From NCBI RefSeq assembly GCF_000189635.1, contig NW_002476457.1:186001-250000 (forward strand): a stretch of DNA of 64,000 nt, given 5' to 3'. The notes under the pieces were generated by a model. It did no database searches, was not told the DNA's origin, and worked only from the letters and a program-made list of their open reading frames with translations. The translations under genes were made by a program, and so were the position numbers. Of this stretch, positions 52,498-64,000 are shown piece after piece (within the stretch, counting starts at the first letter, position 1; each line of letters starts with the position of its first letter). Source of the stretch: Tetrahymena thermophila SB210. Its lineage: Eukaryota > Ciliophora > Oligohymenophorea > Hymenostomatida > Tetrahymenidae.

Positions 52498-55400
52498 ATG
52501 TTTACTTTTCTAAAATAAATAAATATACTGACAACCATAATTTTATATTTTTACAACATAACTTTAACTAAATAGTAGATTTGCCCATTTGATTTTAATT
52601 TAGGATACTAGATAGAGAATTGTTAAAGTTATATATTAACTGACAGTGTGCTTGGCGGGTAGTTATTTTACTTAGGATAATAGAATGAGTAATACTAATT
52701 AATGGTAAATTATGGATAAAAAGGTATGATTGGAGCATGGAATCTGGATGACGCTAGCCTTTTATTCAGTAGCAGCTTTTATTCATAAAATTATATTGAT
52801 ATCCACTCTATATTTATATTGTAAAATCAATCTTTGGATTACTAAACTTCATCATAGCAGCAATACATTTATGTAGTTGATACTAACTTGAATGTTTATG
52901 AATAAAGCATATATTAGCAGTAAGCTGACTTAATATTACTTTCTCCTTCTAAAATGTTAACATATCCATTGGGTACAAAAGTTTACTATAACATTGAATA
53001 AAATGTTTTATTCTTCGTTCTTTAAAATTAAGTAATATTAAAATTATATTTATTTATATATTCTTAATAGAATCATTAATTGACATTCAGTTGTTAAATT
53101 TTATAAAGCATTATAACCCTTTTGATAATATTCTATAATAATACTAGTAATGAATATATTTACCTTTAATAATCTATAATAATTTTATTTAAATTGGCAG
53201 AATTTAAAATTATTTTTTAAATATTATTTAATAAGCTAACACTTTAATTTAAATTATAAAAATAGGTTTACAAAAGAATGCAAAAATTAGAATTAAAATT
53301 AGATTTAAATTCTGTAGGGATTTAATGCGAGAGTGATTTGATTGGTGAATATATTTTTGTTTTAACCTCTTTAAATACAATTTACTTGATAGATTAGGAG
53401 AAGTTTTAAATTGTAAAATAATATAATTTTAAAATTGGCAAAATAAATTTATTATACTTTAACTAAAATATGGGATTAACTTTCTAAAGCTAGAATTTAG
53501 ATTAAAAATATTATATTTATCAAATTAATTCAGATTTTTTAGATGTTAAATAACTGTTTAGTAATTAAAACTAAATAAATGATTATGACTTTTTTGAAGA
53601 TAAATCAATTGCTGTTTGTGGAAATTAGTCTCTTATCTATTTAATTTCTGATGTTATTAACCCATCAACTGCAAGTTTAAATACTAATGATTATAATCTT
53701 TAAGATGGGCAGAATATGAATAATATAAGTTATACTTAACTTATAATTGATTAGAACTTTACGATATTTTATTCTAAATATCTTATCACTATCATCCAAA
53801 ATTCAAACAGAGTTATTGTCCTTAATAAATGCATTTATGAGTAAATTTACATTTTTATTAATTAACCATTATAAAATAATAATTTTTCATTAAATATTCT
53901 TTAACAAATTATAAATAATAAAATATTTTTTAATTAAATGGCATAAAATTTACAGTTTAAAAATTAATTTATTTTATTAATTATTGTTTTAAAATAAATA
54001 AAAGCCATTTTAAAATTAATTAAATGAGTGCTTTAGTAGATGGCTTTACACTAAAAACTTTATCTTCAAGTGGTTTATATTTTTTAGATATTAAAAGTGG
54101 TTAGATTATTAAAGATACAAGCTGCTTTTCCCACTAAGATGTTTATTAGGAGTTAATTAATAATATATACTTTGATGATGAGTTATTTAGGATTTATGTC
54201 ATAGAAAATAAAGGAAGATTAGGTTATTTTAGTTTCCCATAAGGAAGTTTTCTAAAATTAATTTACTACTTAAAACAAAGTAGTAATATGGTAGTTAATA
54301 AGGTAAAATTAAATTTTTTACTTTTTCCAAAAATAATTTTAACTATATTAAAAGTAATCAAATTAAATTTATTTATGGGGAAATACTAATTTCAACTATT
54401 TGGTAGTGATTTCTTACTATGAGGGGACATTTTTGTATTAATTTAATATGCCTTCAAATTACCATATTGGGTAGGTTTATTATGATAACTCTCTCAGTAT
54501 TATTGTAATTGTTGACAATACAAAAGGTATTTACATATTAGATCAAAAAACTTATCAGTAAATCTAATTACTACAAGTCAATACAGCTTAAGTAAACATA
54601 TATTTTAGTTTCAAAGGGATGATAATTGTGCTTAGTGATAAAAGTTATTTATTCTCTAAAAATAGTGATGGTATTAGCTATAATTTATCAATATAGAATG
54701 CCAATAATTATTTATAATAATATATTTTTTTTGACTCTAATTCACAATATTTGCTGTTGGTGATGAATAATCTATCTATATAGGTAATTATTTTATTAAT
54801 AAGTTGTCATTTTATAATTTTAATATTTATTTAGATTTTTGATTTCAGTGGAAGTAGTAAATTTTAGGGCAAAATAGTAAGCAGTCTAATTAAAGGTTAA
54901 GAAATTTAAAATATTTGTTATAGTAATTAATATTTAATTATTTTAACATCGTCGCCTAATTCAATTTTAATTTACAATAAAAATACTGATGAAATATTAC
55001 ATTTAGATAATTTAACTGAGATATTAAGTAGTTGTTATTTAATTTTAAATGAAAAGTATGTAACTGTGTTATATACAATCAGTTAGTTTATCATAATAGA
55101 AATAAGTACTCAAACAATTAAAAAGAATTAAATATTTGACAATTTAAGCAGTATAATATCAGTTTAGATCGACTAATAAAAAAATTTGTTTATTTTTCTT
55201 CTAAACAACTCAAGAATTATAAGCTATGATTATTTAAAATATGAATAAGTAAGTTAAAAAGATGTTATTTAATTTTAGAGTTATTTATAAATTTTAAATA
55301 GGTAAGTGATTGGGTAGCATCCCTTGCTCCTAGAGTAACAACATTTTAGATAAATACTAAATATAATGTTATTATCTATGGCGCAGGATTATAAATATAC

Positions 55401-58400
55401 ATAATCGATTACTCTTAAACAAATTATATGAGCTAAATTGTGGATAATGATAAAGTATTAGGAGGTGTAATAAATTATGAAAATTAGAGTTTGTACACCT
55501 TTAACAAAAAAATTTAGTAGTATGATTTGTCAACAAATACTTTAATTAATACTTCTAATTTTTAGGTGAATTTAAATTTATTTAAAATTGTGTAAAAATT
55601 TATATATTATTAAATATAAGCATGATGATATAATTAGCAAATTATAAATTATTGAAGAGTGGGATATGATGATAACTTCTTCATTTGACTATACTATTAT
55701 CATTTGGAGTTATCCATAAATGTAGTTTTTACAAAGATTAAATCATAGCTCCATAACTTGCAAAAATGTCACTAATTTTGAAGTTGAGATAGGAAGAAAT
55801 AGAATACTATCTGGATGTAGTAAAGGAACCCTATATGTTTGGAGAAAATAGAATAATGGAACCTTTACTTTATCAGTTGAATTAGATTAAATCGCAGGTA
55901 TATATAAAATTACTCAAATCATTTTAGATGTAGAAAATGATTTTTTATTTTTGATGACAGTAAATCATTTAATTAATATTATTTTGGAAAGTAAACATAA
56001 TTTAATAAATATAGTATTCGTGGCATTCCCCTATGATTTAATTGAGTACGATTGAAAATATTCCGAATATCTTTAATTAGTTAAATGGAATAAATGGATA
56101 CTATGATTAAATAAATAAATGCATTGTAGTTTCTGATTAAAATGGGAATGTTTTAAACTATAATGTAACCTTGAGTATCTATGTTTTTAATATAGGATAT
56201 AATATACATTAAGTATTTTCTAGTTTATTGATAATGAAGTTACTTAAAGATTTTTAATGTTTTAAATTAGGGTTGGGTTCGTTCAGTTGTTTTAGATCCA
56301 GTAAATTAGAGGTTTGCAAGTATGGGTGATGATTGCACAGTTTAAATATGGCCTTACATATCTGATGATATCCAAGCACCATTATTTGAATTCTAAAATA
56401 AAGCAAAGATCTAATCTGGTCTATTAGATTATGTAATGATTAAAATTAATATATTTTTTTCCCTTATTTAATTTAAATAATTTAATAGAATAATAATATA
56501 TTGATTATTACTGATAGCAACAATTAAATAGTTTTGCTTTCATTTCCGTTGTTAAAAGTAGTAAAAATTTACGATTACCACACAGATAGTATAAATCAAG
56601 TATTGATTAATTCATAAAATATTTAGGTAACTTTATTATTTTTTTCCAAATAGTTTGAGTTTTTAATTTTTTTTATTTATAGATTTTATCTTTTTCGAAT
56701 GATAAAAGAATAATATTTTGGGACTATGAATTAGCTATAGCTTAAACATACTCCTAAATAATTTATAGATCAACATCTTTAACAAGCTAATCTTATGATA
56801 AAGAAAGTAATACTGTTTATTATGCTAGATCTTTAGGATAAGTGTAAAAATGGTAGATAAACAATAAATCCCCTGATAATGGTTTTATGTTAAGAACTGA
56901 TGATTGCTTTAACAATACTATTTACTTAGTAAATAATGATATAGTTTTATTAGCAACAACAAATAAAGTGGTGGTTATTAATAAATAGTCTTTGGCTATA
57001 GAAGATTCAAAATAGGTATTTTGTTCTTATAATTTGTATATCAATTATTTGATAATCTGTGGATACCATAATCAGCTTAATACTTTTAGAATAGTAAAAA
57101 ATTAAATAAATAATAATTAATATTAACTTCAGTAGATATATTCTTAATTATCAGCTTTACCTATAGTTAAATTTTATTAAGGTTTTCCAAATTCAAATGA
57201 GTTTTTAGCCATATTTTAAAATAATATCATAGCTTTTATTGATATTACTTCAGGAAAAATTACAAAATAATTCCCTTAAGTTCACTCTCAGTTGATAATT
57301 GACCTTATTCTATGTGATAAAAAATTGTATAGTTATTCAGTAGATGGAAAAATTGCATAGTATTAATTAAATATATCTGGTATATCCATTTAGAAAACTA
57401 TTTAATAATCAAATTAAATTTTAACGATAAGTCTAAATTCAGAATATATAATTGTAGTTATTAAATAAAACAATTATTGTATAGTCTACTAAAACGATGA
57501 TTAGTCATAATTTAAAATGATTCAGCAATTATTAACACCTTCAAGGTGGCAGAGCAATTTATAAATTATTCTCTCTCCAGAAAATGGATGCATATTGCTA
57601 AGTTCTAACTTTTACTACATTTTATATGATTATAAGACTTTTGAAAAAATTTCAGTTTTTCAAACAAATTCAATTGTTGAAAATAACTTTTTTATGAGGA
57701 AAGTTACTGTAATTTAAAAAAATTAAATATTTGTCTAATAAGGATAGTCTTTTTTTGTATTAGGATAAAAAGATACTAATTCCTAAAACATGATTATTTC
57801 CTAAAAGTTTAAAAATAGAAATTAGTTTTTTGCAAATATTGATTTGTAATTTACAAAAGTAAATGGATTGAATGTGATAAATGTGATTTCATATAATTTA
57901 TAAGGTATTAATTATATGATGGCAGATGTAACTGGTGTTTTATCGTGTTAGTAAGACTTAAATGATACTAATTTTTTTGACATTTAAAAGACTATTGGTA
58001 ATTATTTAAATTTAAGGAGTAGCATGACTGTTAATAACTAAATATAAGGAAATCATTAATTTAATCTTTTTATGAGCGAGGCATTTACATTCTATGGATT
58101 TCCATAAATCAACTTAAATTTAGATATTCTAATTGACTTGAATATATATGGAGTTAAAAATGATTAATAAGTAGTTGGCTCATTCTTTTTTAATTCTGTT
58201 AAAACCTCCAAAAATTTGCTAAGTGTAAGTATTATCAATATATACATGTATTTTGAAAATGAAGAAAATTTATTAGATTACACTCAAGGAACTTTATAAC
58301 AGCTTTAAATACTTAAATGTGAAGTAAATATTTTAAATCCTCCTCTGTTTTTGAAGTATTTAAAATTATTTAGAATTTAATAATTATAAATATAATCATA

Positions 58401-61400
58401 AATTATGAAAGAATAATTCAAAGTATTTGAAGTTTAAAACACGCAATAATTTGAATTAGTGGATTCAAATTTTATTAAAAATTAAGTAAACTCAGAAAAT
58501 GTGATATCTTTTGATAACTCTTTGTATTAATCTTAAAATTCAACTTTTATACTAAGGAATTGCACAATCAGAAATAACAATTTTACTAACAGCTCATTCT
58601 TCCAAGCAATTCTAATAAGCAATTTGATAATTGAAAATAATTAAATAGAAAATAACTATTGTGAGTAGAGTTCATATTTAGTTAATTCAGTAGTGTCATA
58701 GAGTATATCTATAAAAGGCTTAACATTTTAGTAAAATACTAATTTAGCTCTAATGAATTGCGAAATAAAGCTTAAGTATAACAACAATTTGCTAGAAAAC
58801 ACAGTAACTGCCAAATATACAAGTGTTAATATATTTTTGAGTACAATAAACTCAAATTTTTACAATGATGAAAGCTCTTATTTGATAGATTTTAATGCTA
58901 CTTAGATATAGTTATATGATTTAATGATTTATAATGAGACAAGTATATCATAATCTAGCTTGATCAGTATAGTGTCTTAAAATTTAACCTTTAAAAATGT
59001 AACTTTCAGTAAAAACTAATGTAAGTTCAAATCTCTGATTAGTTTAACATAGTGTTAAGCTTTTATTAATTCATCTAAATTTGTTCAAAATAGTCTTTTA
59101 TCTTAAATATTAGGAGGAGGGGTTTTCTATCTTTCTTCTTCAAACATTTCAGTTTAAGATACAATATTTGATTCAAATGAAGCATAAAGTAACTAAAGTT
59201 TGAAGTTGTATAATAATATTTATTTTTTTTTATAAATAAATTAGATGGAGGATCATTATATCTTGATTATAATTCTAATGGAAATCTTTCAAATTCTACA
59301 TTTTAAAACAATAAAGCAAGAGAAAATGGAGGAGTTGCATTATTAAATAATTCTGACATCTTTTTTTCAAAGTGCTTTTTTGTTAAGAACAAAGCTCTAA
59401 TTGGAGGAGTATTAAGATATTTTACTTTTAAACCATAGTTTTTAATAGAAAGCAAACATTTTGATGAATTTGATAGCTGTAATACCAATTTTAATAATTT
59501 TTGTTAGGAAAATAGTGGTTAAATATTTGGAAATAATTTCTGTTCTTATCCAAAATTTGTTTCAGTTAACGATAAAAAACTTTAAAATTAAATGGAATAT
59601 GATTTTCATAACATATAAAGTGGTTCATAAAATGAAAAAATAATAATTAACTTATATGATGAAGAATGGTCTAAAGTTTAGCTTAAACATGCATTAGATA
59701 TTCCATAAAGAACATAGCAAGAATTTGATGGGTATTTTGTAAATTTAATGGAACTTTACTAAAAGTAAAACAATTAAAATATTGACCTTATTAAGAGAGA
59801 TATTAAATTAGATGGAGTAACTCTAAAATAATTTTAAGGAGATTCTTTTACTTTAAATCAGTATCAAGTTACAGGTAAGAATGACATTTATTTATTAAAA
59901 AATTAAAAAAATATTAAGGAGTAAAAAAAAAGATCAAGCACAATTAAAATTGAAAAAAAAAATTTTAATAATAATATTTTTTTATAATAAAATGCAAAAG
60001 GATAATTAGGTAAATAGGGAAAAGCTGTCTTTACTATTCAAGGATTTTTACTTTATAATGATACTAATAAAGGATTTACTGATTAACTAGTAATTTATTT
60101 AAATTACCATTTTAGGAAATGCTAAATTGGGGAAATTTTATAACCTGTCTGCTTGAATTGTACCTTAGTAAACTGCCTCGAATGTGAAAATGGTACTTAT
60201 TCTATTGTAGATCCTAATACTTAGAGTAATGTTTAATGCTTACCATGCAACTATGAATCCAGTATCTCATGTCGAGGTAGTTAAATTATCTTAAGGTAGG
60301 GATATTGGAGAGAAAGCAAAAGTGATGATAACATAATACCATGTGATTAATCTGAAAATTTATGTAATGGAAATGAATAAACTAATTACTGCTCAGAAGG
60401 GTAAAATATATAATTTACTATAAATCTTAAATATAGGAAAAAATTATTTTATTTTTAAAGATTTTTATTTTAAATAAATTTTTAATCATGAAAAATCTTT
60501 ATTAAAATTTAATTTCATATTTTAAACTATTTAATTATGCAACAAATGAAAATGGATATATATTTATTAATTTTTTTAAAATAGATTGATAGGTCCTCTT
60601 TGCTAAACATGTGATACTTTAGGAACGTTTTGGAATGATTCTTATGGGAGAGTAAGCTTTGGAATTAGTTGTGTAAAATGTAAAACTAATATCTTAAAAA
60701 TCATACCTTAAATTATTTTAAGCTTAGTTTTTATACTCTACTTATCATATTTATTCTATTTAACCAAAGTTAATCTTAATTTAATGCTCTAGAACCTAAT
60801 TTTATAAAAATGTGGCCTGATTAGATTAGGTATAACAGGAGATATAGGTGAAAAATCATTTTATAATAGAATTTTAATCAGATATCTTTAAATATTCATC
60901 ATTATTGGGTCAATTAATTAAAATGATACATTTTATAATGTAATCATATCATTAATTTCACCTGTTAGATCTAACTAAAACTCTTTTGATTGCATGTTTA
61001 AAAGACTTCCTATATCAATTCCAATTTATTATTATAAGTCTATTGGATTGATATTTATTCCTTTTATTATATTTCCATTAATATTCATCATGTATTAGAT
61101 TATTATCAAGATTATCAGATATTACACGAAAACATCAGCATATTCTTTTGACATTGAATACAAAGTAAATTTAATTGAAAAAAACTTTATTAATTTTATT
61201 TTTGTAAAACAGAAAGACTCCCTTATCACATGTTTAAACTTTTTATTCTTTTTCATTTAGTAAAGTGCTTTTGAATCGCTTATACAACCATTAGCTTGCA
61301 AATAAATTTAATAGAAGTCATATATCAACTTCTATTTATTAGAAGAGTGTTACAGCAGAAAGCATTCATTATTAATAATTGCTATAATATTACCTTTTTT

Positions 61401-63034
61401 AGTATTATGGGTTCTACTTATTCCAGGTATTTTAATGTGGAAAATATGGAAAAGATCAAAGATTATTGGACAATTTTCAAACGAGTTTTATTTAACAAGA
61501 TAAGTAAATAATTTTCTACCTTTAGGAATTTTTTAAATAGTATTTTTAAACAAAAGTATGGATTTTTCTTTTGTGGATGTAAGAGAGATAGCTATTTATG
61601 GGAATTTATCCCTATGTATCTAAGATTGATACTAGCATTTTTTGTTGTTTACTTTTAGGAAGCTATTATTACTAGAGCAGTTCTCATTTTAATCAGTTTA
61701 CAAATATATTCAATTTTTGTTTAGAAAAAGAAGGTAATTATTTTAATAAAAAATATATTATATAACAAGGATATTTAATATAAAATTTATTTATAATAAT
61801 ATATTTTAATGTTTAAGTAAAAATATAATCATTATTTTAAAAGCCTTATCAAAGATTACAGCATCTTAAAATAGATATCTTTTGCTCTTAAGCTTGTAGT
61901 ATGATCACTACTATCAGTATATTACTGTATAATACAGATGAGTATATAATATAATATTCTGGACAAGTTGTGGTTCACACTCTCTAATTTTTAGTTATTT
62001 TTCAAATCATTAAACAGTACATTGAAGTTTTGATAAGACTTAATTTTCACTAGCTTAAAATTAAGAAATGTTTGAAATTCATAAAATTTATCTTATAAAG
62101 ATAATCATGCTTTTTTATTTACATTAAAAAATATATAAAAAACACAACTCCATCTCTATATTTATTGATCTATTAGGCTAACCATAATCCTTTTAATAAA
62201 TTTAATCATTTCTAACTACTTAGACTTCATATCCATAATTATATTGAAAGAAAAAAGAAAGATGCTAATACTCCTTTCTTTAGAAATATTTAAGATTATG
62301 ATTGTAAAATTTCAAAGGAAGATGTTAGTAGCTATGCAAATAATGGAAAACAAACATAATAGAGGTAATTTAAAATAAAATAATTTTAGTCATTGTAATA
62401 TTATTTTAATAATTAGCCCTTCTCTAAGAAGAATCCTTTTGTCATAACGATTTTAGAATATCAATATTTCTGAAACAAACTCTTTTATTTAGCCTGAATA
62501 ATCACAAGATAGTAGTTAAAGTCGTAAAAAAAATAAGAGCAAAACATTTAATGGCAGTAATCTCATAAATTTTGATAACAATTTTCATAAATTGAAGAAG
62601 AAAAAAAGTAATTTAGCAGTAAAATTCTATTAAGATGCAACTTCAAACCATTTAGGGGATACTGTTAATTCTTTAGAAATTAGTTTACCATAAAATAAAT
62701 TATTTTAACAAAACTATGAATTTATTACAAAAAGTAAACATTTGCAAAAATATATTAATTCATCATATTTAAATTAAATTTAAAAAAAGGTAATACTAAA
62801 AATATTACAAATGATATGGATTCATCTAAATTGAAACCTAATTTAATTGACTTCTCTAAATAAAGTTATCAATTAAGCATAGAAAGTCCTAATAATAAAA
62901 CAGATTCTGATTCTCATTAAGATAAAGTACTTTTAACTTTTAAAGTAAATTAATTTGTTATACCAGTATATTTATAATTTTCCTTCATAATTTAGGAAAA
63001 CGAACTAACCAACCTAGTAAAAGAAAATTTATGA
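52498..63034 (+). CDS. Giant protein 2: tandem paralog of giant protein 1
   Basis: Multi-exon gene from ATG 52498 (signal peptide MFTFLKQINILTTIILYFYN) to TGA 63032-63034. Exon 1 is 52498-53031, the first intron 53032-53265, and the last exon 62996-63034 (ENELTNLVKENL). It follows giant protein 1 throughout: CPFDFNLGY near the N-terminus, WD40-like GDDCTVQIWPY and SNDKRIIFWDY, beta-helix NEAQNGGSLYL and NNKARENGGVALL, Cys-rich CLNCTLVNCLECENGTYS, multi-span C-terminus with YLLEECYSRKH and YGFFFCGCKRDSYLWEF, then a Gln/Lys/Asn-rich tail. Intron positions and phases match those of gene 1 wherever I compared them, including a 53-base intron just before YGFFF. The proteins are clearly homologous but much more diverged than the A or B copies, so this duplication is older. 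Role unknown. Confidence 0.82.
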
Positions 63035-63496
63035 TTAAAAATGGAAGTTTAAACTCACGTTCTCAAACTAATTTTTAATTTAAATAAATATATTTCTAAT
63101 AATATTTTGATTGTATACTTTTTTATGTTTTATTTTTGTTGTTATTAAATTAATAAAATATAAATAAAGCACCTTACTCATATATAAAAATGGAAATATA
63201 CTAACAAATCAGATAGTTTTAATAGAATATTTTCTTTTATAAGAAATGTTTGAAGGAAAATAAATATAAGTTAAATTTACTTTTATATTAATTATTTTTA
63301 TATAAATATATGTGATTGATTATTGAATCCTTTTTTCTTTTAATTATTTTCAATGATTGAAGTAGAATAAATTTTATTTTAATCTACATTTGATTACTTA
63401 AAAAGCATTTGACTCTTTATAAAGTATTCGATGCTAAATCTTATACTAAATATATACGTTATTTAAAGTTTAGCAAAAAAACTTTTTTATGTTTAA
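63035..63496. other. Convergent spacer
   Basis: AT-rich 3' to 3' spacer between giant gene 2 and the right-edge minus-strand gene. Nothing recognisable. Confidence 0.5.
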
Positions 63497-64000
63497 TCAA
63501 ACTTCTAACTGCTTTTTACTAAGTTATCTGCTATGATAGCCTTAATTTTCTTATTATTGCATTTATTATTATTTGATATTTGTAAGAGATTTATGATTAT
63601 CTTAGTCTTTAAGACAGTTTTAATTATAGTGGCTTTTATTCTGCATTTAGATATGAGCGCTCTCGTTTTCGTTTGAGTTATCTTTATCGAATTAAATTAA
63701 ATTATTATCAATTACATTAACTGTTTGTATGTTATCAGGGCTTTATTGCAAAGAAACATTCTTGTTATTGATCATTTTATTTCTTTCATCTAGTATATCA
63801 TTATTATATAAAGCTGTCATTTATATTCCTTCATTTACAGCTTTTAATTTGTTAGTTTTTGCATCAGTAAATGATTTCAAGTGCTATTAAGAGCTAGTAA
63901 AAATACTATTCTCAGGAGTGTGATTAGTTTTGTTATTTGTTACACTCTATGTAAAATTTATATTATTAGCATTCTTGGAGTTCAAAACAAAATTATTTTG
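63497..64000 (-). CDS. Gln/Asn-rich hypothetical protein, 3' part
   Basis: Minus-strand frame open from the right edge to TGA 63499-63497, 167 residues visible, ending QLSKKQLEV. Using TAA/TAG as Gln it is rich in Asn, Gln, Ser and Lys (for example IKQQQMQQQENQGYHS), with no membrane segment or recognised domain. The length of the open frame and balanced codon use make it a likely real C-terminus. I do not recognise the family. Confidence 0.6.

Noticed and set aside
61296..61511. Plus-strand 71-residue frame starting MQINLIEV
   Set aside because: A shifted frame over the giant gene 2 exon coding YLLEECYSRKH and LIPGILMWKIW, which is conserved with gene 1.
1..64000. Reading the window as a decayed bacterial or organellar region with many broken genes
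   Set aside because: With TAA/TAG as Gln the frames run for thousands of bases and align among paralogs, so the stops are a genetic-code effect.

Overview
The window reads as nuclear DNA of an oligohymenophorean ciliate, most like Tetrahymena. It is extremely AT-rich. Every long gene reads through many TAA and TAG codons, which must mean glutamine, and stops only at TGA. Introns are short and AT-rich with GT...AG ends (about 46-385 bases where I placed them). Read with the standard code almost nothing is open; read with the ciliate code most of the window is coding. I saw no telomeric repeats, tRNA, rRNA or CRISPR.

Layout. (1) 1-2669, minus: 5' part of a gene for a glycine-rich, collagen-like protein that runs off the left edge. 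(2) 3564-34844, plus: a tandem array of five intact, apparently intronless genes of about 1,730-1,763 residues in two subfamilies, in the order A1, B1, A2, (psi-A), B2, B3. Each codes for a signal peptide, a large LVIVD/beta-propeller-like ectodomain, a cadherin-like (CADG/He_PIG-type) domain, one hydrophobic segment near residue 1160, and a conserved tail of about 550 residues that holds a second CADG-like motif. Between the genes lie duplicated spacer blocks, two broken copies of part of the neighbouring kinase gene, and one A pseudogene split by a MITE-like element. (3) 35695-39323, minus: an AGC/YANK-like Ser/Thr kinase gene with a long Q/N/S-rich N-terminus; its first exon is the source of the kinase fragments in the array. 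(4) 39324-41461: AT-rich spacer. (5) 41462-51871 and 52498-63034, plus: a tandem pair of very large multi-exon genes for membrane proteins with an N-terminal WD40-like region, a parallel beta-helix region, a Cys-rich domain and many C-terminal membrane spans. (6) 63497-64000, minus: 3' part of an unrecognised Gln/Asn-rich gene.

Together the window looks like a surface-protein region evolving by tandem duplication and gene conversion. The strongest unusual signals are: a 90-base in-frame insertion (81-base near-palindrome plus a 9-base target duplication) inside A2; a TA-flanked 125-base element inside psi-A; an 876-base tract identical between B1 and B2 inside otherwise diverged genes; and a cadherin-like motif on the far side of the only membrane segment. 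Functions for the array and the giant proteins are inferred from domain appearance only.
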